From contig NZ_STGT01000004.1 of NCBI RefSeq assembly GCF_004912145.1, forward strand, positions 310,001-374,000: a stretch of DNA of 64,000 nt, read 5' to 3'. The DNA comes from Peteryoungia rhizophila (GTDB lineage Bacteria; Pseudomonadota; Alphaproteobacteria; Rhizobiales; Rhizobiaceae). The position numbers and the translations under genes are program-made. Below the pieces are notes generated by a model. The model was not told the DNA's origin and did no database searches. It was given only the letters and a program-made list of their open reading frames with translations. Below are positions 17,558 through 26,052 of the stretch, one piece after another; the stretch's first letter is position 1, and each line of letters starts with the position of its first letter.

Positions 17558-18477
17558 GCATGACCGAACTGACACTGGGCCCCGTATACTATCTCTGGGA
17601 CGGCCCGAAATGGCGGGATTTCTATTTTCGGATCGCAGACGAAGCGCCGGTGGATCGCGTCATCCTCGGCGAGACCGTCTGCTCCAAACGTCAGCACTTC
17701 ATCGAGCCCTACCTGGCGGATGTGGTGGAACGACTGGAACGGGCGGGAAAGTCAGTGGCCTTTTCCTCGCTGGCGCTCGTCACTCTGGAGCGCGAAGGCC
17801 GTATCGTGAAAGACCTGATCGAGACATCGGAACACCCCATCGAGGTCAACGATCTCTCCGCAATCGGCCTGATCAAGGGTCGCCGGCACCTCGTCGGCCC
17901 CTTGGTCAATGTCTATAATGGTCCAACGGCGCGCTTGCTGGCACAACGCGGGGCAGACCGTATCTGTCTTCCGCCGGAACTTCCCTTCAGCTCGATCGCC
18001 AGGATCGCTGCCGACGCACCAGATGTGGCTCTCGAAGTCATGGTTTTCGGTCGCATGCCGCTTGCCATATCGGCTCGCTGCGCCCATGCCCGCTCGAAGG
18101 GCAGGATCAAGGACAATTGCCAGTTCGTCTGTGGCGAAGAGCCGGACGGCCTGTCAATCGACACACTCGATCGCCAGTCATTCCTGGTACTCAATGGCGT
18201 GCAGACAATGTCGCACACGTGCCAACTCCTGCTCAGCGAACTGAAGGAGTTGCAAGAGGCCGGGGTCAATGGCTTCCGTCTCTCACCACAGGACTGCGAC
18301 ATGGCGCGCATCGCCGTCATCTTCCAGGAAACGCTGTCGGGCAGCATGGAACCCCAAGAGGCCGTCGAGTTGATCGGGCATACTTATCCCACAGCCAAGT
18401 TCTCCAACGGCTTTCATCACGCGCAAGAGGGAGCGGCCTGGGTATCGCGGGCAAAAAACAATGCCCACGCGCCTTGA
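17554..18477 (+). CDS. ubiV: UbiV, partner of UbiU
   Basis: 307 residues, U32-like. Begins LTLGPVYYLWDGPKWRDFY and carries the cluster cysteines GETVCSKRQHF, AISARCAHARSKG, then DNCQFVCGEEP and a later cysteine. Forms a heterodimer with UbiU. The start overlaps the ubiU stop (GATGAGC). The operon ends here, 28 bp before the box that precedes ric. Confidence 0.93.
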   Translation: MSMTELTLGPVYYLWDGPKWRDFYFRIADEAPVDRVILGETVCSKRQHFIEPYLADVVERLERAGKSVAFSSLALVTLEREGRIVKDLIETSEHPIEVNDLSAIGLIKGRRHLVGPLVNVYNGPTARLLAQRGADRICLPPELPFSSIARIAADAPDVALEVMVFGRMPLAISARCAHARSKGRIKDNCQFVCGEEPDGLSIDTLDRQSFLVLNGVQTMSHTCQLLLSELKELQEAGVNGFRLSPQDCDMARIAVIFQETLSGSMEPQEAVELIGHTYPTAKFSNGFHHAQEGAAWVSRAKNNAHAP

Positions 18478-18505
18478 TGCCCGAGGGAGTACGAGCACAT
18501 CTTGT

Positions 18506-18519
18506 TTGCGGAAGCGCAA
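18506..18519 (+). promoter_or_regulatory. Perfect NnrR-type box before ric
   Basis: TTGCGGAAGCGCAA is a perfect TTGCG-N4-CGCAA palindrome, centred 82 bp before the ATG at 18595. By chance about 0.06 such 10-fixed-base sites are expected in 64 kb; two occur here, both before denitrification genes. Confidence 0.8.
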
Positions 18520-18594
18520 AGACCGGATCGGCATTCATCACCATAGTCGGCGTCACAGCGATAACGCATTGAAGCGCAAAGCAAGGTGAACTCG

Positions 18595-19257
18595 ATGGAA
18601 CTTGACGCAAGCCAGACGGTCGGAAAGATCGCGACCTCCCTCCCCGGTGCAGCCGCACTTTTCCGCCGTCACGGCATCAGCTTCTGCTGCGGTGGCTCTG
18701 ATAGCCTCGAGGTTGCGGCCGAAGCCGCGGGTGTCTCGCCGGAAACACTGGTGGGCGAATTGCAGGGCCTTGTCGACGCCGCCTCGACGGAAGCACCGGA
18801 TGGAACTGTCGATCTGATCAAGCACCTCAAGACACGCTACCACGACACCCACCGCGCCGAACTCATCTCGCTGATCCCGCTAGCGGCCAAGGTCGAGCGG
18901 GTGCATGGCGATCACCCCGATGCACCGATCGGCCTGGCAAATCTGCTTGAGCGCATCCAGAGCGACCTCCACAGCCACATGCATCGCGAGGAGCTTATGC
19001 TCTTCCCGCTCATGGAACGCGGCGACCATAAAGCTCTGACAAGACCCATTGAACAGATGCGCCACGAACATGACGTCGAGGCCGGGCATCTGACAGAACT
19101 CGAGCACGTGACGGGCGGATTTCATCTGCCGGACGGTGCCTGCAATTCCTGGCGCGCGCTTTACACAGGCGTAAAGAAGTTTGCCGACGATCTCGTCCAG
19201 CACATGCATCTGGAAAATGAAGTCCTCTTTCCACGCTTTACCGGCGGGACCCTCTAA
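18595..19257 (+). CDS. ric: Di-iron protein for iron-sulfur repair / NO resistance (Ric, YtfE, DnrN)
   Basis: 220 residues from ATG 18595 (AAGGTGA ribosome site six bases before; a GTG at 18586 is the alternative). The N-terminal ScdA_N domain has the HGISFCCGG motif; the rest is a hemerythrin-like four-helix bundle with histidine/glutamate ligands (HDTHRAEL, HMHREELMLFP, RHEHDVEAG, HMHLENEVLFPR). YtfE/Ric/DnrN repairs Fe-S clusters after nitrosative damage and helps release or convert NO. Near nirK and under a perfect NnrR box, DnrN is the apt name. Confidence 0.95.
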   Translation: MELDASQTVGKIATSLPGAAALFRRHGISFCCGGSDSLEVAAEAAGVSPETLVGELQGLVDAASTEAPDGTVDLIKHLKTRYHDTHRAELISLIPLAAKVERVHGDHPDAPIGLANLLERIQSDLHSHMHREELMLFPLMERGDHKALTRPIEQMRHEHDVEAGHLTELEHVTGGFHLPDGACNSWRALYTGVKKFADDLVQHMHLENEVLFPRFTGGTL

Positions 19258-19283
19258 AACAAACCTATCGAGGATGAGGGATC

Positions 19284-19493
19284 ATGCGGAAGAACCAGAA
19301 CCCGGACCGAGGTATAGACCGCGACAGGTTTCCTCCTCCAGTCGTTTTTAGATCGCGGCGTGAGCGAGCCTGTGACACCATCTGCGACATGCATGAATGC
19401 GTAATCAGTGGCTGCGCCGGACCCGATACGGTCGCCTATCTCATGGAACGACTGCTGTCACTTGATCCTCGATATACAGGCGACAGGCGATGA
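19284..19493 (+). CDS. Small cysteine-containing protein after ric
   Basis: A 69-residue basic protein that begins 26 bp after ric, with a good ribosome site GAGGATGAGGGATC. The centre holds four cysteines and a histidine, CDTICDMHECVISGC, a possible metal-binding knot; the N-terminus is highly charged. I do not recognise a family. Its position suggests co-transcription with ric. It could be a spurious frame, but the ribosome site and operon-like spacing favour a gene. Confidence 0.5.
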   Translation: MRKNQNPDRGIDRDRFPPPVVFRSRRERACDTICDMHECVISGCAGPDTVAYLMERLLSLDPRYTGDRR

Positions 19494-19615
19494 TCGGCCC
19501 GTCATGCCATCCGCTCAATTGCGCCTGGAGTTTGCGCGTAAACGTGCGGTTCGCGGTTCAATCCCTACCAAACCTGCGTTGGATTGACGCACGCTGAGGT
19601 TTATTTGTTCAGCGC

Positions 19616-19629
19616 TTGGCATTCGTCAA
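19616..19629 (+). promoter_or_regulatory. FNR/NnrR-type box before NIT chemoreceptor
   Basis: TTGGCATTCGTCAA, centred about 126 bp before the ATG at 19749 (96 bp before the alternative at 19719). Outer half-sites match, inner symmetry is poor. Confidence 0.4.
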
Positions 19630-19748
19630 ACCGAGCCGGAATGCGTTAGGCAGGTTTTTACCTCATCACATCAATTTTCGCTAAAATCACATCGTATCAT
19701 GATGTTACGATATTCGGCATGATGCCCCAACTCAGGACAACCTGTAAG

Positions 19749-21947
19749 ATGCGCATCACCGACTTTTCGATCAGCAAACGCCTCTGGCTAGCGATCATGA
19801 TCCCCCTGGTTGCAGCACTCACCCTTGCCTCGATGGAGTTTCTAAGCTCGTGGGGTTCCTACCGGCAGATGCAGACCGTCGTCAAAGTGAGCGAGAACAT
19901 CGCGGCGATGGGCGAGATGATCCACGTCCTTCAAGGAGAGCGGGGACAGAGCGCTGGATACATCGGATCAAAGGGCAGCACGGACAAGCAACCGCTTGTG
20001 ACGGCGCGTCAGTCGACGGATGCGGCTCTGGCAAAATTGCCAGATCTCGCTGATGCCTTGGCGGAATTCGAAAACGCGGAGCTTAACCGTCGCTGGAGCT
20101 TCGTACAGGACACATTGAAAAGCCTCCCCGACATCAGACGATCTATAGACAATCTATCCTTCGCCGGAAAACAGTCCTTCGACTTCTATAGCGGCCTGAT
20201 CGGTGAGCTCTCGGGCCTCGCCTCGGAACTGTCCCTCCAAGGTGTCGGGTCGAGGATCGCGGCCGAAATGATCGGCTATAACCTGCTCATGCAGGCAAAG
20301 GAGATCGCAGGCCAGGAACGCGCAACCGGCAACACCTTCATCACCTCAGGCAACATTGACCCCGAGCGCATAGCTCCCTTTGCCCGCATGGCTGGCGCGC
20401 AGAACGTGCTGATCGATAATTTCCTCGCCCTGCAACAGAAGGAATGGCAATCCGCCTACGCTTCGCAGCTATCCATTCCCGCATCGAAGGAGATCGAAGC
20501 CACGCGGTCGACCTTGATTGAGACTGGTTCAACAGCGGCCAGTGATTTGAGTGCTGATCGCTGGTTTGCAGCCGCCAGTCAGCGCATTGACGCAATGAAG
20601 GCTCTGGAGACGGCAAGCCTCGAACGTCTCGCCAGCGAGGCACGCGCCATCGCCGCAGCCGCATTCACGCGCCTTGGAACGGATCTGATCCTCTGTGTCG
20701 CTGGAGCAATTCTGGTCATCGCTTCGTCGATGCTTCTGGCACGCACCATCAGCCAACCGCTGAAGGCGCTCGTGCTGTCAATGTGCAGATTGGCGGAGGG
20801 GCACCTTGAGACAACGGGGCAGTCTGCCGACCGGAAGGACGAAGTCGGAGACATGGTCAAAGCGGTGGAAGTCTTCCGGCTCTCTGCCATCCGCAATCGC
20901 GAACTGGAGCTTGAGGCAGAGCATGCGCGCGAACAGGCCGAACGCGACCGAGTTGACATGCAAATCGCAGCTGAGGCAGATGCCGAAGCGCGCTTGAACA
21001 AGGCGACGGGCACGCTGGCCCAGGCCTTGAGGAAGCTTGCTGCCGGCGACCTTCTTTGCGAGGTGAACCAGGCCTTTGCACCGCAGTTCGAAGACCTTCG
21101 CCATGACTTCAACCGCTCGGTGGTGCAGTTACGGCAAGCGCTGGTTGGTGTTGGCCAATCGGTCGCGACCGTCACCGGCGGAGCATCCGAAGTTTCTTCA
21201 GCATCGGATGACCTGTCGAGGCGCACCGAGCAGCAGGCCGCCTCGCTTGAAGAGACGGCCGCGGCACTCGAACAGATCACAGCCAATGTGACGGCCACGT
21301 CTAGACGCTCAGATTTGGCCCGCAGCGTAACAAAGAGCGCACGCGAAAGGGCAAATCGATCCGGTGAAGTGGTGCGAAACGCCGTGGCAGCGATGGACAA
21401 GATCGAGCAGGCATCGAGCCAGATCAGCCAGATTATCGGTGTGATCGACCAGATTGCCTTCCAGACCAACCTGCTTGCTCTCAATGCGGGCGTCGAGGCA
21501 GCCCGCGCCGGCGAGGCCGGCAAGGGGTTTGCCGTGGTTGCCCAGGAAGTCCGGGAGCTGGCCCAGCGTTCAGCACAGGCAGCCCGGGAAATCTCGGGAC
21601 TGATCGGTAATTCTGAACTGGCTGTTCGTCAGGGCGTCGAGCTGGTCTCCGAGACCGGCACCGGACTGGCCGAGATTGACGAGCTCGTGCAGGAAGCAGC
21701 AAGCCACGTGGATGCCATCGCCATTGCAGCCCAGGAACAGGCAGTCGGTCTTTCGCAGGTCAATGTCGCGGTGAACCATCTGGACCAATCGACACAACAG
21801 AACGCGGCCATGGTGGAAGAGATGAACGCTGCTGGCGCAGCCTTAGCCAGCGAAAGCTCCACATTGGCGCGTCTTCTCAACGCATTCACCTTAACCGCAC
21901 CTTCGGAGACTACGTTTGCGCCACAGTTAAGGCGGGCGGGAACATGA
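19749..21947 (+). CDS. Methyl-accepting chemotaxis protein with NIT sensor domain
   Basis: 732 residues. A first membrane helix (about 10-30) is followed by a periplasmic nitrate/nitrite-sensing (NIT) domain whose start [17 protein letters not shown] near residue 60 is diagnostic; a second helix near 310, a HAMP segment, a linker with coiled coil, and the signalling hairpin [19 protein letters not shown]. It senses a small ligand, possibly nitrate or nitrite, and signals to CheA. The start [14 protein letters not shown] is the usual one of this family; a 10-residue longer form from 19719 is possible. The location between ric and nirK fits nitrate taxis. Confidence 0.9.
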   Translation: MRITDFSISKRLWLAIMIPLVAALTLASMEFLSSWGSYRQMQTVVKVSENIAAMGEMIHVLQGERGQSAGYIGSKGSTDKQPLVTARQSTDAALAKLPDLADALAEFENAELNRRWSFVQDTLKSLPDIRRSIDNLSFAGKQSFDFYSGLIGELSGLASELSLQGVGSRIAAEMIGYNLLMQAKEIAGQERATGNTFITSGNIDPERIAPFARMAGAQNVLIDNFLALQQKEWQSAYASQLSIPASKEIEATRSTLIETGSTAASDLSADRWFAAASQRIDAMKALETASLERLASEARAIAAAAFTRLGTDLILCVAGAILVIASSMLLARTISQPLKALVLSMCRLAEGHLETTGQSADRKDEVGDMVKAVEVFRLSAIRNRELELEAEHAREQAERDRVDMQIAAEADAEARLNKATGTLAQALRKLAAGDLLCEVNQAFAPQFEDLRHDFNRSVVQLRQALVGVGQSVATVTGGASEVSSASDDLSRRTEQQAASLEETAAALEQITANVTATSRRSDLARSVTKSARERANRSGEVVRNAVAAMDKIEQASSQISQIIGVIDQIAFQTNLLALNAGVEAARAGEAGKGFAVVAQEVRELAQRSAQAAREISGLIGNSELAVRQGVELVSETGTGLAEIDELVQEAASHVDAIAIAAQEQAVGLSQVNVAVNHLDQSTQQNAAMVEEMNAAGAALASESSTLARLLNAFTLTAPSETTFAPQLRRAGT

Positions 21948-22004
21948 CTATGCTGGCCCCATGGCAAATTCCCGCGGTCACGAAGAGGCGATTACGACAC
22001 TTCT

Positions 22005-22018
22005 TTGCGGCAACGCAA
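22005..22018 (+). promoter_or_regulatory. Perfect NnrR-type box before nirK
   Basis: TTGCGGCAACGCAA, a perfect TTGCG-N4-CGCAA palindrome centred 71.5 bp before the nirK ATG; -41.5 geometry gives a 30-base leader. Confidence 0.85.
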
Positions 22019-22082
22019 GGACGGTCCGGCAGGGAAACTGTTTAAGGGAAGCTAATAAAGCCGATATTGGGGACCCAGAAGA

Positions 22083-23156
22083 ATGACCGGTTATACGCTC
22101 TTACTCCCTGCCCTGGCGATCACGCTGCTGTCCGCAATTGCAACGCCGGCTTTGGCTGACGGCAGCCATAATCATCCGGCTGCAAACGGGACTGCTTCCG
22201 CCCCGCTCGACATTGTACGCTCGGCAATTGATCTTGCTCCGCCTGTTGGCCGCAGGGGACCGAAAACCATCAAGGTGAAGCTGGACACTGTCGAGGTGAC
22301 GGGTAGGCTCGCGGACGGCGCGACGTATCACTATTGGACCTTCAACAAGAAGGTCCCCGGCCCTTTTGTTCGATCCAGAGTGGGCGATACCGTCGAAGTC
22401 GAGCTCACGAACCTAGCCGACAGCAGTGAACGGCACAGCGTTGATTTCCATGCCGTGACGGGCCCCAGCGGCGGAGCAGTGGCAACCGACGCTGCTCCCG
22501 GGGAGACCAAAAGCTTCACTTTCAAGGCGCTGAAGCCAGGGCTGTACGTGTATCACTGCGCCGTGCCACTTGCCGCACAGCACATCGCCAATGGCATGTA
22601 CGGCCTCATCCTTGTTGAACCGGAGCAAGGCCTTCCGCCGGTTGACAGGGAGTTTTATATCATGCAGGGCGAAATATACACCAGAGAACCCTTCGGCACG
22701 AAAGGCAAGCTCTCGGAGAGTCTGGAAATGCTCTTAGACGAACAGCCGGAATACTACGTCTTCAATGGGGCAGCCAATGCCCTCACCGAAGATAATGCGC
22801 TGACAGCCAAGGTCGGCGAGACAATTCGCATCTATTTCGGCGTCGGCGGCCCCAACAAGACGTCCAGCTTTCATGTCATCGGCGAAGTATTCGACAAAGC
22901 GTATCAACTGGCGTCCCTGACAAGCGGCCCTCTGACCGATGTGCAGACGGTTTCCGTGCCGCCGGGCGGAGCTGCAGTAGTCGACCTAACCCTAGACGTT
23001 CCTGGCGAATATATGCTTGTGGACCACGCCCTGTCGCGGGTGACACGTGGGCTGGTGGGCAAACTCCTCGTTGAAGGGCAGCAACGGCCGGAGATCTTCG
23101 GTAACACAGCGACCAAGATCATCGAACAGGAGCATCGTGAACCCGGCTCACAATAA
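22083..23156 (+). CDS. nirK: Copper nitrite reductase, AniA-like (class II) NirK
   Basis: 357-residue periplasmic enzyme that reduces nitrite to NO. Signal peptide residues 1-25 (cleavage after TPALA). Two cupredoxin domains. Type 1 copper ligands H118, C159, H167, M172 (HSVDFHAVTG; YHCAVPLAAQHIANGMYG); type 2 ligands H123, H158, H315; active-site D121 and H264. The segment HIANGMYGLILVEP is that of class II (AniA/Neisseria, Nitrosomonas) enzymes, unlike the HVVSGMNGAIMVLP type usual in Rhizobiaceae. No C-terminal cytochrome or lipoprotein extension; no nirV follows. Confidence 0.96.
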   Translation: MTGYTLLLPALAITLLSAIATPALADGSHNHPAANGTASAPLDIVRSAIDLAPPVGRRGPKTIKVKLDTVEVTGRLADGATYHYWTFNKKVPGPFVRSRVGDTVEVELTNLADSSERHSVDFHAVTGPSGGAVATDAAPGETKSFTFKALKPGLYVYHCAVPLAAQHIANGMYGLILVEPEQGLPPVDREFYIMQGEIYTREPFGTKGKLSESLEMLLDEQPEYYVFNGAANALTEDNALTAKVGETIRIYFGVGGPNKTSSFHVIGEVFDKAYQLASLTSGPLTDVQTVSVPPGGAAVVDLTLDVPGEYMLVDHALSRVTRGLVGKLLVEGQQRPEIFGNTATKIIEQEHREPGSQ

Positions 23157-23355
23157 TGGTCCGAGCAATGAGGCCGGTTTGGGCAAAAAGCTAGGTGGTT
23201 ATGAGGTCTTGCAGGTGTTCGAACCGGCGATCAGTGGTTACTGTCTGACCGTAGCGGGTTGCCAGCACTAAATAAAAAACCACACGGCAGGTCGACCAGG
23301 CATGTGCGGCACCAAGCCCGGCGGCCGACAAGCAAATCCTCTCATTCCGGCACCA

Positions 23356-23718
23356 TTACACGTCATTCGAGAGCCCGTTCGTTGAAACGCTGTCGTTCCC
23401 GAAAGCCGCCACATATGCGTCTCTCAATGACGAGCCAACGCCGAACCTGAAGAACAGATCCTGGCCAAGAAGGGAGACGACATCGTCCTTCAGACTCTCA
23501 GCGTCACGAGAGCATGCGTAAGCGCGACCGGTCACATTTCCTGCGGAACAATTTACGATGGAAAACCCGTCCCCGCGCAACGAATTGGCGACAAGTCGTG
23601 TGCCGTCGCGCAGCCGCTTTTGAAGAAGCTCAAGGGCCGCCCAATCATCTGAAAGGCAAAGCTCCCGAAATTGGCCTGGTCCTGGGCCGGCCTCAATGAT
23701 CACATAGATTTCCGACAT
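23356..23718 (-). CDS. Hypothetical protein
   Basis: 120 residues starting MSEIYVIIEAGPG, after a very strong AGGAGGAAT ribosome site. It has an alternating hydrophobic start and a DDWAALELLQKRLRDG helix; no signal peptide or membrane helix. I do not recognise the family. It converges on nirK with a 200-bp gap that shows no clear terminator or gene. Possibly a regulatory or antitoxin-like small protein, but there is no evidence. Confidence 0.55.
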   Translation of the reverse strand: MSEIYVIIEAGPGPGQFRELCLSDDWAALELLQKRLRDGTRLVANSLRGDGFSIVNCSAGNVTGRAYACSRDAESLKDDVVSLLGQDLFFRFGVGSSLRDAYVAAFGNDSVSTNGLSNDV

Positions 23719-24467
23719 ATTCCTCCTGAACCGGTAGAGTGTACTAATAGAGCATTTCGTTCTGACGGAAAACAGAGCTCACAGATCCGACGGAGTTGAG
23801 GGGAGAAGCGCCACCTGCCGACGGCGCCGCCGAATCCTGTAGATCCGCTCGACGCAAGATGGCCGATGGAACACTTGCTGTTCAGTAGCCGTGGCGGCGT
23901 GAGATCCACTGAAGACTGCATGTGGTCCTGTTTTTATGTCTGTGGACGCCGCGTGGCACGCAGCGCGCCCCTTGCTAGATGGCTAACGAGAGTCCATTAG
24001 TCGGTGGCAAGCCCGCTACTGCAATCAAAGGAGCGGCAAGAGATCGAGCGCCCGCCGGAGAGAACTGCGCTAAGCCGTCCAGCCCACGGAGGCATATGTC
24101 GCTTAGTCCCATAAAGGCGAATTTGACCGCCCGCAACTCTGCAACTTCTCGCGCAGCTATCGCCACCAAGTGCCAAGGTTTGTGAGGACACCAACGCCTT
24201 GACCCGCGGGCACTAAAGAGCTGCTTCCTCGATTGCGCCGCATTGCGTCAAAGCCTTAGATCCTATCCAGCATAGGGTATACTCACAGAAAAAACGTGAC
24301 CGCCAGGCAACAATCGAAGCGATCGCGGACAGCGCCGACTTGATCAGGCGTATTCTGCGCGTGCGTGTTACGGTCCAGTCATAGCCGTGGGCAAACAGCT
24401 CATTGCCGGTCATGATGCTACAAAGCGGCTGTTTATTCGCTTATCGCGTCCAACAGTTTCAGAACCT
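23719..24467. other. Intergenic, no gene recognised
   Basis: About 750 bp with only short frames (under 70 codons) that lack ribosome sites or family likeness. It could be decayed DNA or hold a small RNA; nothing can be supported from the sequence alone. Confidence 0.5.
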
Positions 24468-24788
24468 TTACGACTCTGACTCGCGGGAAGCCGGCCGTAC
24501 GATCACACCTCGCACAACAGCGAAAATGGCTCCGACCAGGCCGCCCGTGACAATGCCGGCAGACCCACCCGCAAAGGCCGCCACGAGACAATAGCCAACA
24601 AGCGCCAGGCTGAAGCTGGGCGTGAGGTAGACCGCTGCGGCTATGCCGACGAGCGCGCCGACAACGCCGAACGCAAACCCCATTCCCGTAACCGCATCGG
24701 ACGGATCGATGACGATGACCCGCTGATGATCGGCTGACGCCAGCGGACCAGCAAGCCCATCTTCATTTGTCGTCTTGTCACTTTGCAT
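24468..24788 (-). CDS. Small Gly-rich membrane protein
   Basis: 106 residues from the ATG at 24788, behind GGGAGACGAGC. A polar N-terminal tail of about 40 residues precedes two glycine/alanine-rich membrane helices, MGFAFGVVGALVGIAAAVYL and LALVGYCLVAAFAGGSAGIV, then a basic C-terminus. No family recognised. It follows ccoS with a 38-bp gap, so it is probably the last gene of the cbb3 unit. Confidence 0.55.
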   Translation of the reverse strand: MQSDKTTNEDGLAGPLASADHQRVIVIDPSDAVTGMGFAFGVVGALVGIAAAVYLTPSFSLALVGYCLVAAFAGGSAGIVTGGLVGAIFAVVRGVIVRPASRESES

Positions 24789-24826
24789 GCTCGTCTCCCA
24801 CGACCCATGGCCGTCCTGTTGAGCGC

Positions 24827-24976
24827 TCAACCGATTTCATCGTTGTCATCGAGCAGAATGCGAACAGCCGCACCGTCCAGATCATCATACTGCTTGGCGT
24901 TGACCGACCATAGAAAGGCGAGCAAACCCGTGATCCCCATGGCCACCGAAATCAGAACAAGCATGATCATTGCCAT
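24827..24976 (-). CDS. ccoS: Cbb3 oxidase maturation protein CcoS
   Basis: 49-residue single-helix protein beginning MAMIMLVLISVAMG and carrying the diagnostic tail VNAKQYDDLDGAAVRIL. CcoS is needed to place haem b and CuB in CcoN. A ribosome site GGAG lies 8 bp before the start. It is separated here from ccoG, ccoH and ccoI, none of which is in the window; they must be elsewhere in the genome for oxidase assembly. Confidence 0.88.
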   Translation of the reverse strand: MAMIMLVLISVAMGITGLLAFLWSVNAKQYDDLDGAAVRILLDDNDEIG

Positions 24977-25034
24977 GACAGATCTCCGCCAAATGTTCTG
25001 ACTGCCGATATATTTTCCACCCAGAGCATGACCA

Positions 25035-25844
25035 TCATCGCATCTCCCGATAGGCGTGCCAGGTCGCATGGCCGAGCCAGGGGAAGATGACGATTAGCCC
25101 AAGGAGCCCGGTGGCGAGGCAGGCCAGGAATAGCGCAAGGACGATAGCGCCCCATGTCAAAGTGACGTGAAGGTTGTTCCACACCATCGTCGTGCTGATG
25201 CCCATGGCCGTGAAGGCATCGATCTGACGATCCAGCAGCATGGGGATCGAAAACACGCTGATGGCGAAAGCGAAGCCGGCAAAGAGCGCGCCTATGAAGC
25301 CACCGACGAGAAGCATCGCCCAGCCTGTGGGCGTGGTCACCAGCATGTTGGCGATCTGAGCAAGGCCGGGAAATGGCTGAAGACCAAAGAACAGGGCGTA
25401 GACCAATACTGCGGCGCGCATCCAGAGCAGAATAAGCATGACGAGCAGCATGCCGGTGAAGAATACCTGGGCCCCGGCCTTTGGCCGAACCGCCACCATC
25501 GTGCGCAGGGAGAACTTCTCGCCCAGTTCGATGCTGCGGCTCTTGAGGTAGAGGCCGGATGCGATGATCGGTCCGACGATCAGAAAGCCCGCCAGCGCCG
25601 GGAACAGGAAATAATCGCGGCCGGTGCTGAACATGTAGCCGATGAAGAAGATCGACGCGACGCAAACGAGCAGACCATAGAGAAGACTGGGGATGGGTGT
25701 GATCCACAAATCCTTCCAGCCAAGGGATAGCCATCGCAAAGGAGCACCGGCGGCCAGTTTGCGCTTCCACTGGATGTTGCGGGTTTCCTCGATATCCGAA
25801 ACCTCGGAAATCACGCCGGACGCCTGGTCTTTGCCGCTCATCAT
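25035..25844 (-). CDS. DUF2189 membrane protein
   Basis: 269 residues from the ATG at 25844 (AAGGATAGA five bases before). Multiple membrane helices; the DUF2189 region includes WLSLGWKDLWITPIPSLLYG, a long GLYLKSRSIELGEK loop and IFPWLGHATWHAYREM at the end. The function is unknown. Such genes often follow ccoNOQP in alphaproteobacteria, suggesting a role in assembly or in membrane stress. It begins 10 bp after the 65-residue gene. Confidence 0.75.
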   Translation of the reverse strand: MMSGKDQASGVISEVSDIEETRNIQWKRKLAAGAPLRWLSLGWKDLWITPIPSLLYGLLVCVASIFFIGYMFSTGRDYFLFPALAGFLIVGPIIASGLYLKSRSIELGEKFSLRTMVAVRPKAGAQVFFTGMLLVMLILLWMRAAVLVYALFFGLQPFPGLAQIANMLVTTPTGWAMLLVGGFIGALFAGFAFAISVFSIPMLLDRQIDAFTAMGISTTMVWNNLHVTLTWGAIVLALFLACLATGLLGLIVIFPWLGHATWHAYREMR

Positions 25845-25854
25845 TCTATCCTTC

Positions 25855-26052
25855 TCAACATGCCGGTTTGGCCGCACGAAACTCGCCCGGCTGTCCGCCC
25901 TTGTCCTTCAGATGCGCGACGCAGTCAGGCTGGCTCGAAATGGCGACGTAAGCCAGATGGGCATTGGCCGCGATCAGCACCACAACGACCACCGTGGCGA
26001 GCAGCCACATCGCTCGAAACCGTGTCACCGCTCTGGTCGCCGGATAAAGCAT
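25855..26052 (-). CDS. 65-residue single-helix protein downstream of ccoP
   Basis: The ATG directly abuts the ccoP stop. One N-terminal membrane helix (about 14-35, MWLLATVVVVVLIAANAHL) is followed by a short periplasmic tail with two cysteines, QPDCVAHLKDKGG ... KPAC. I know no family name. Tight linkage to ccoP argues for translation coupling and a cbb3-related role, perhaps like the small subunits CcoH or CcoM, but this is inference. Confidence 0.65.
   Translation of the reverse strand: MLYPATRAVTRFRAMWLLATVVVVVLIAANAHLAYVAISSQPDCVAHLKDKGGQPGEFRAAKPAC

Noticed and set aside
24213..24413. 66-codon minus frame between nirK and ccoS regions
   Set aside because: No ribosome site, unusual composition and no recognised family.
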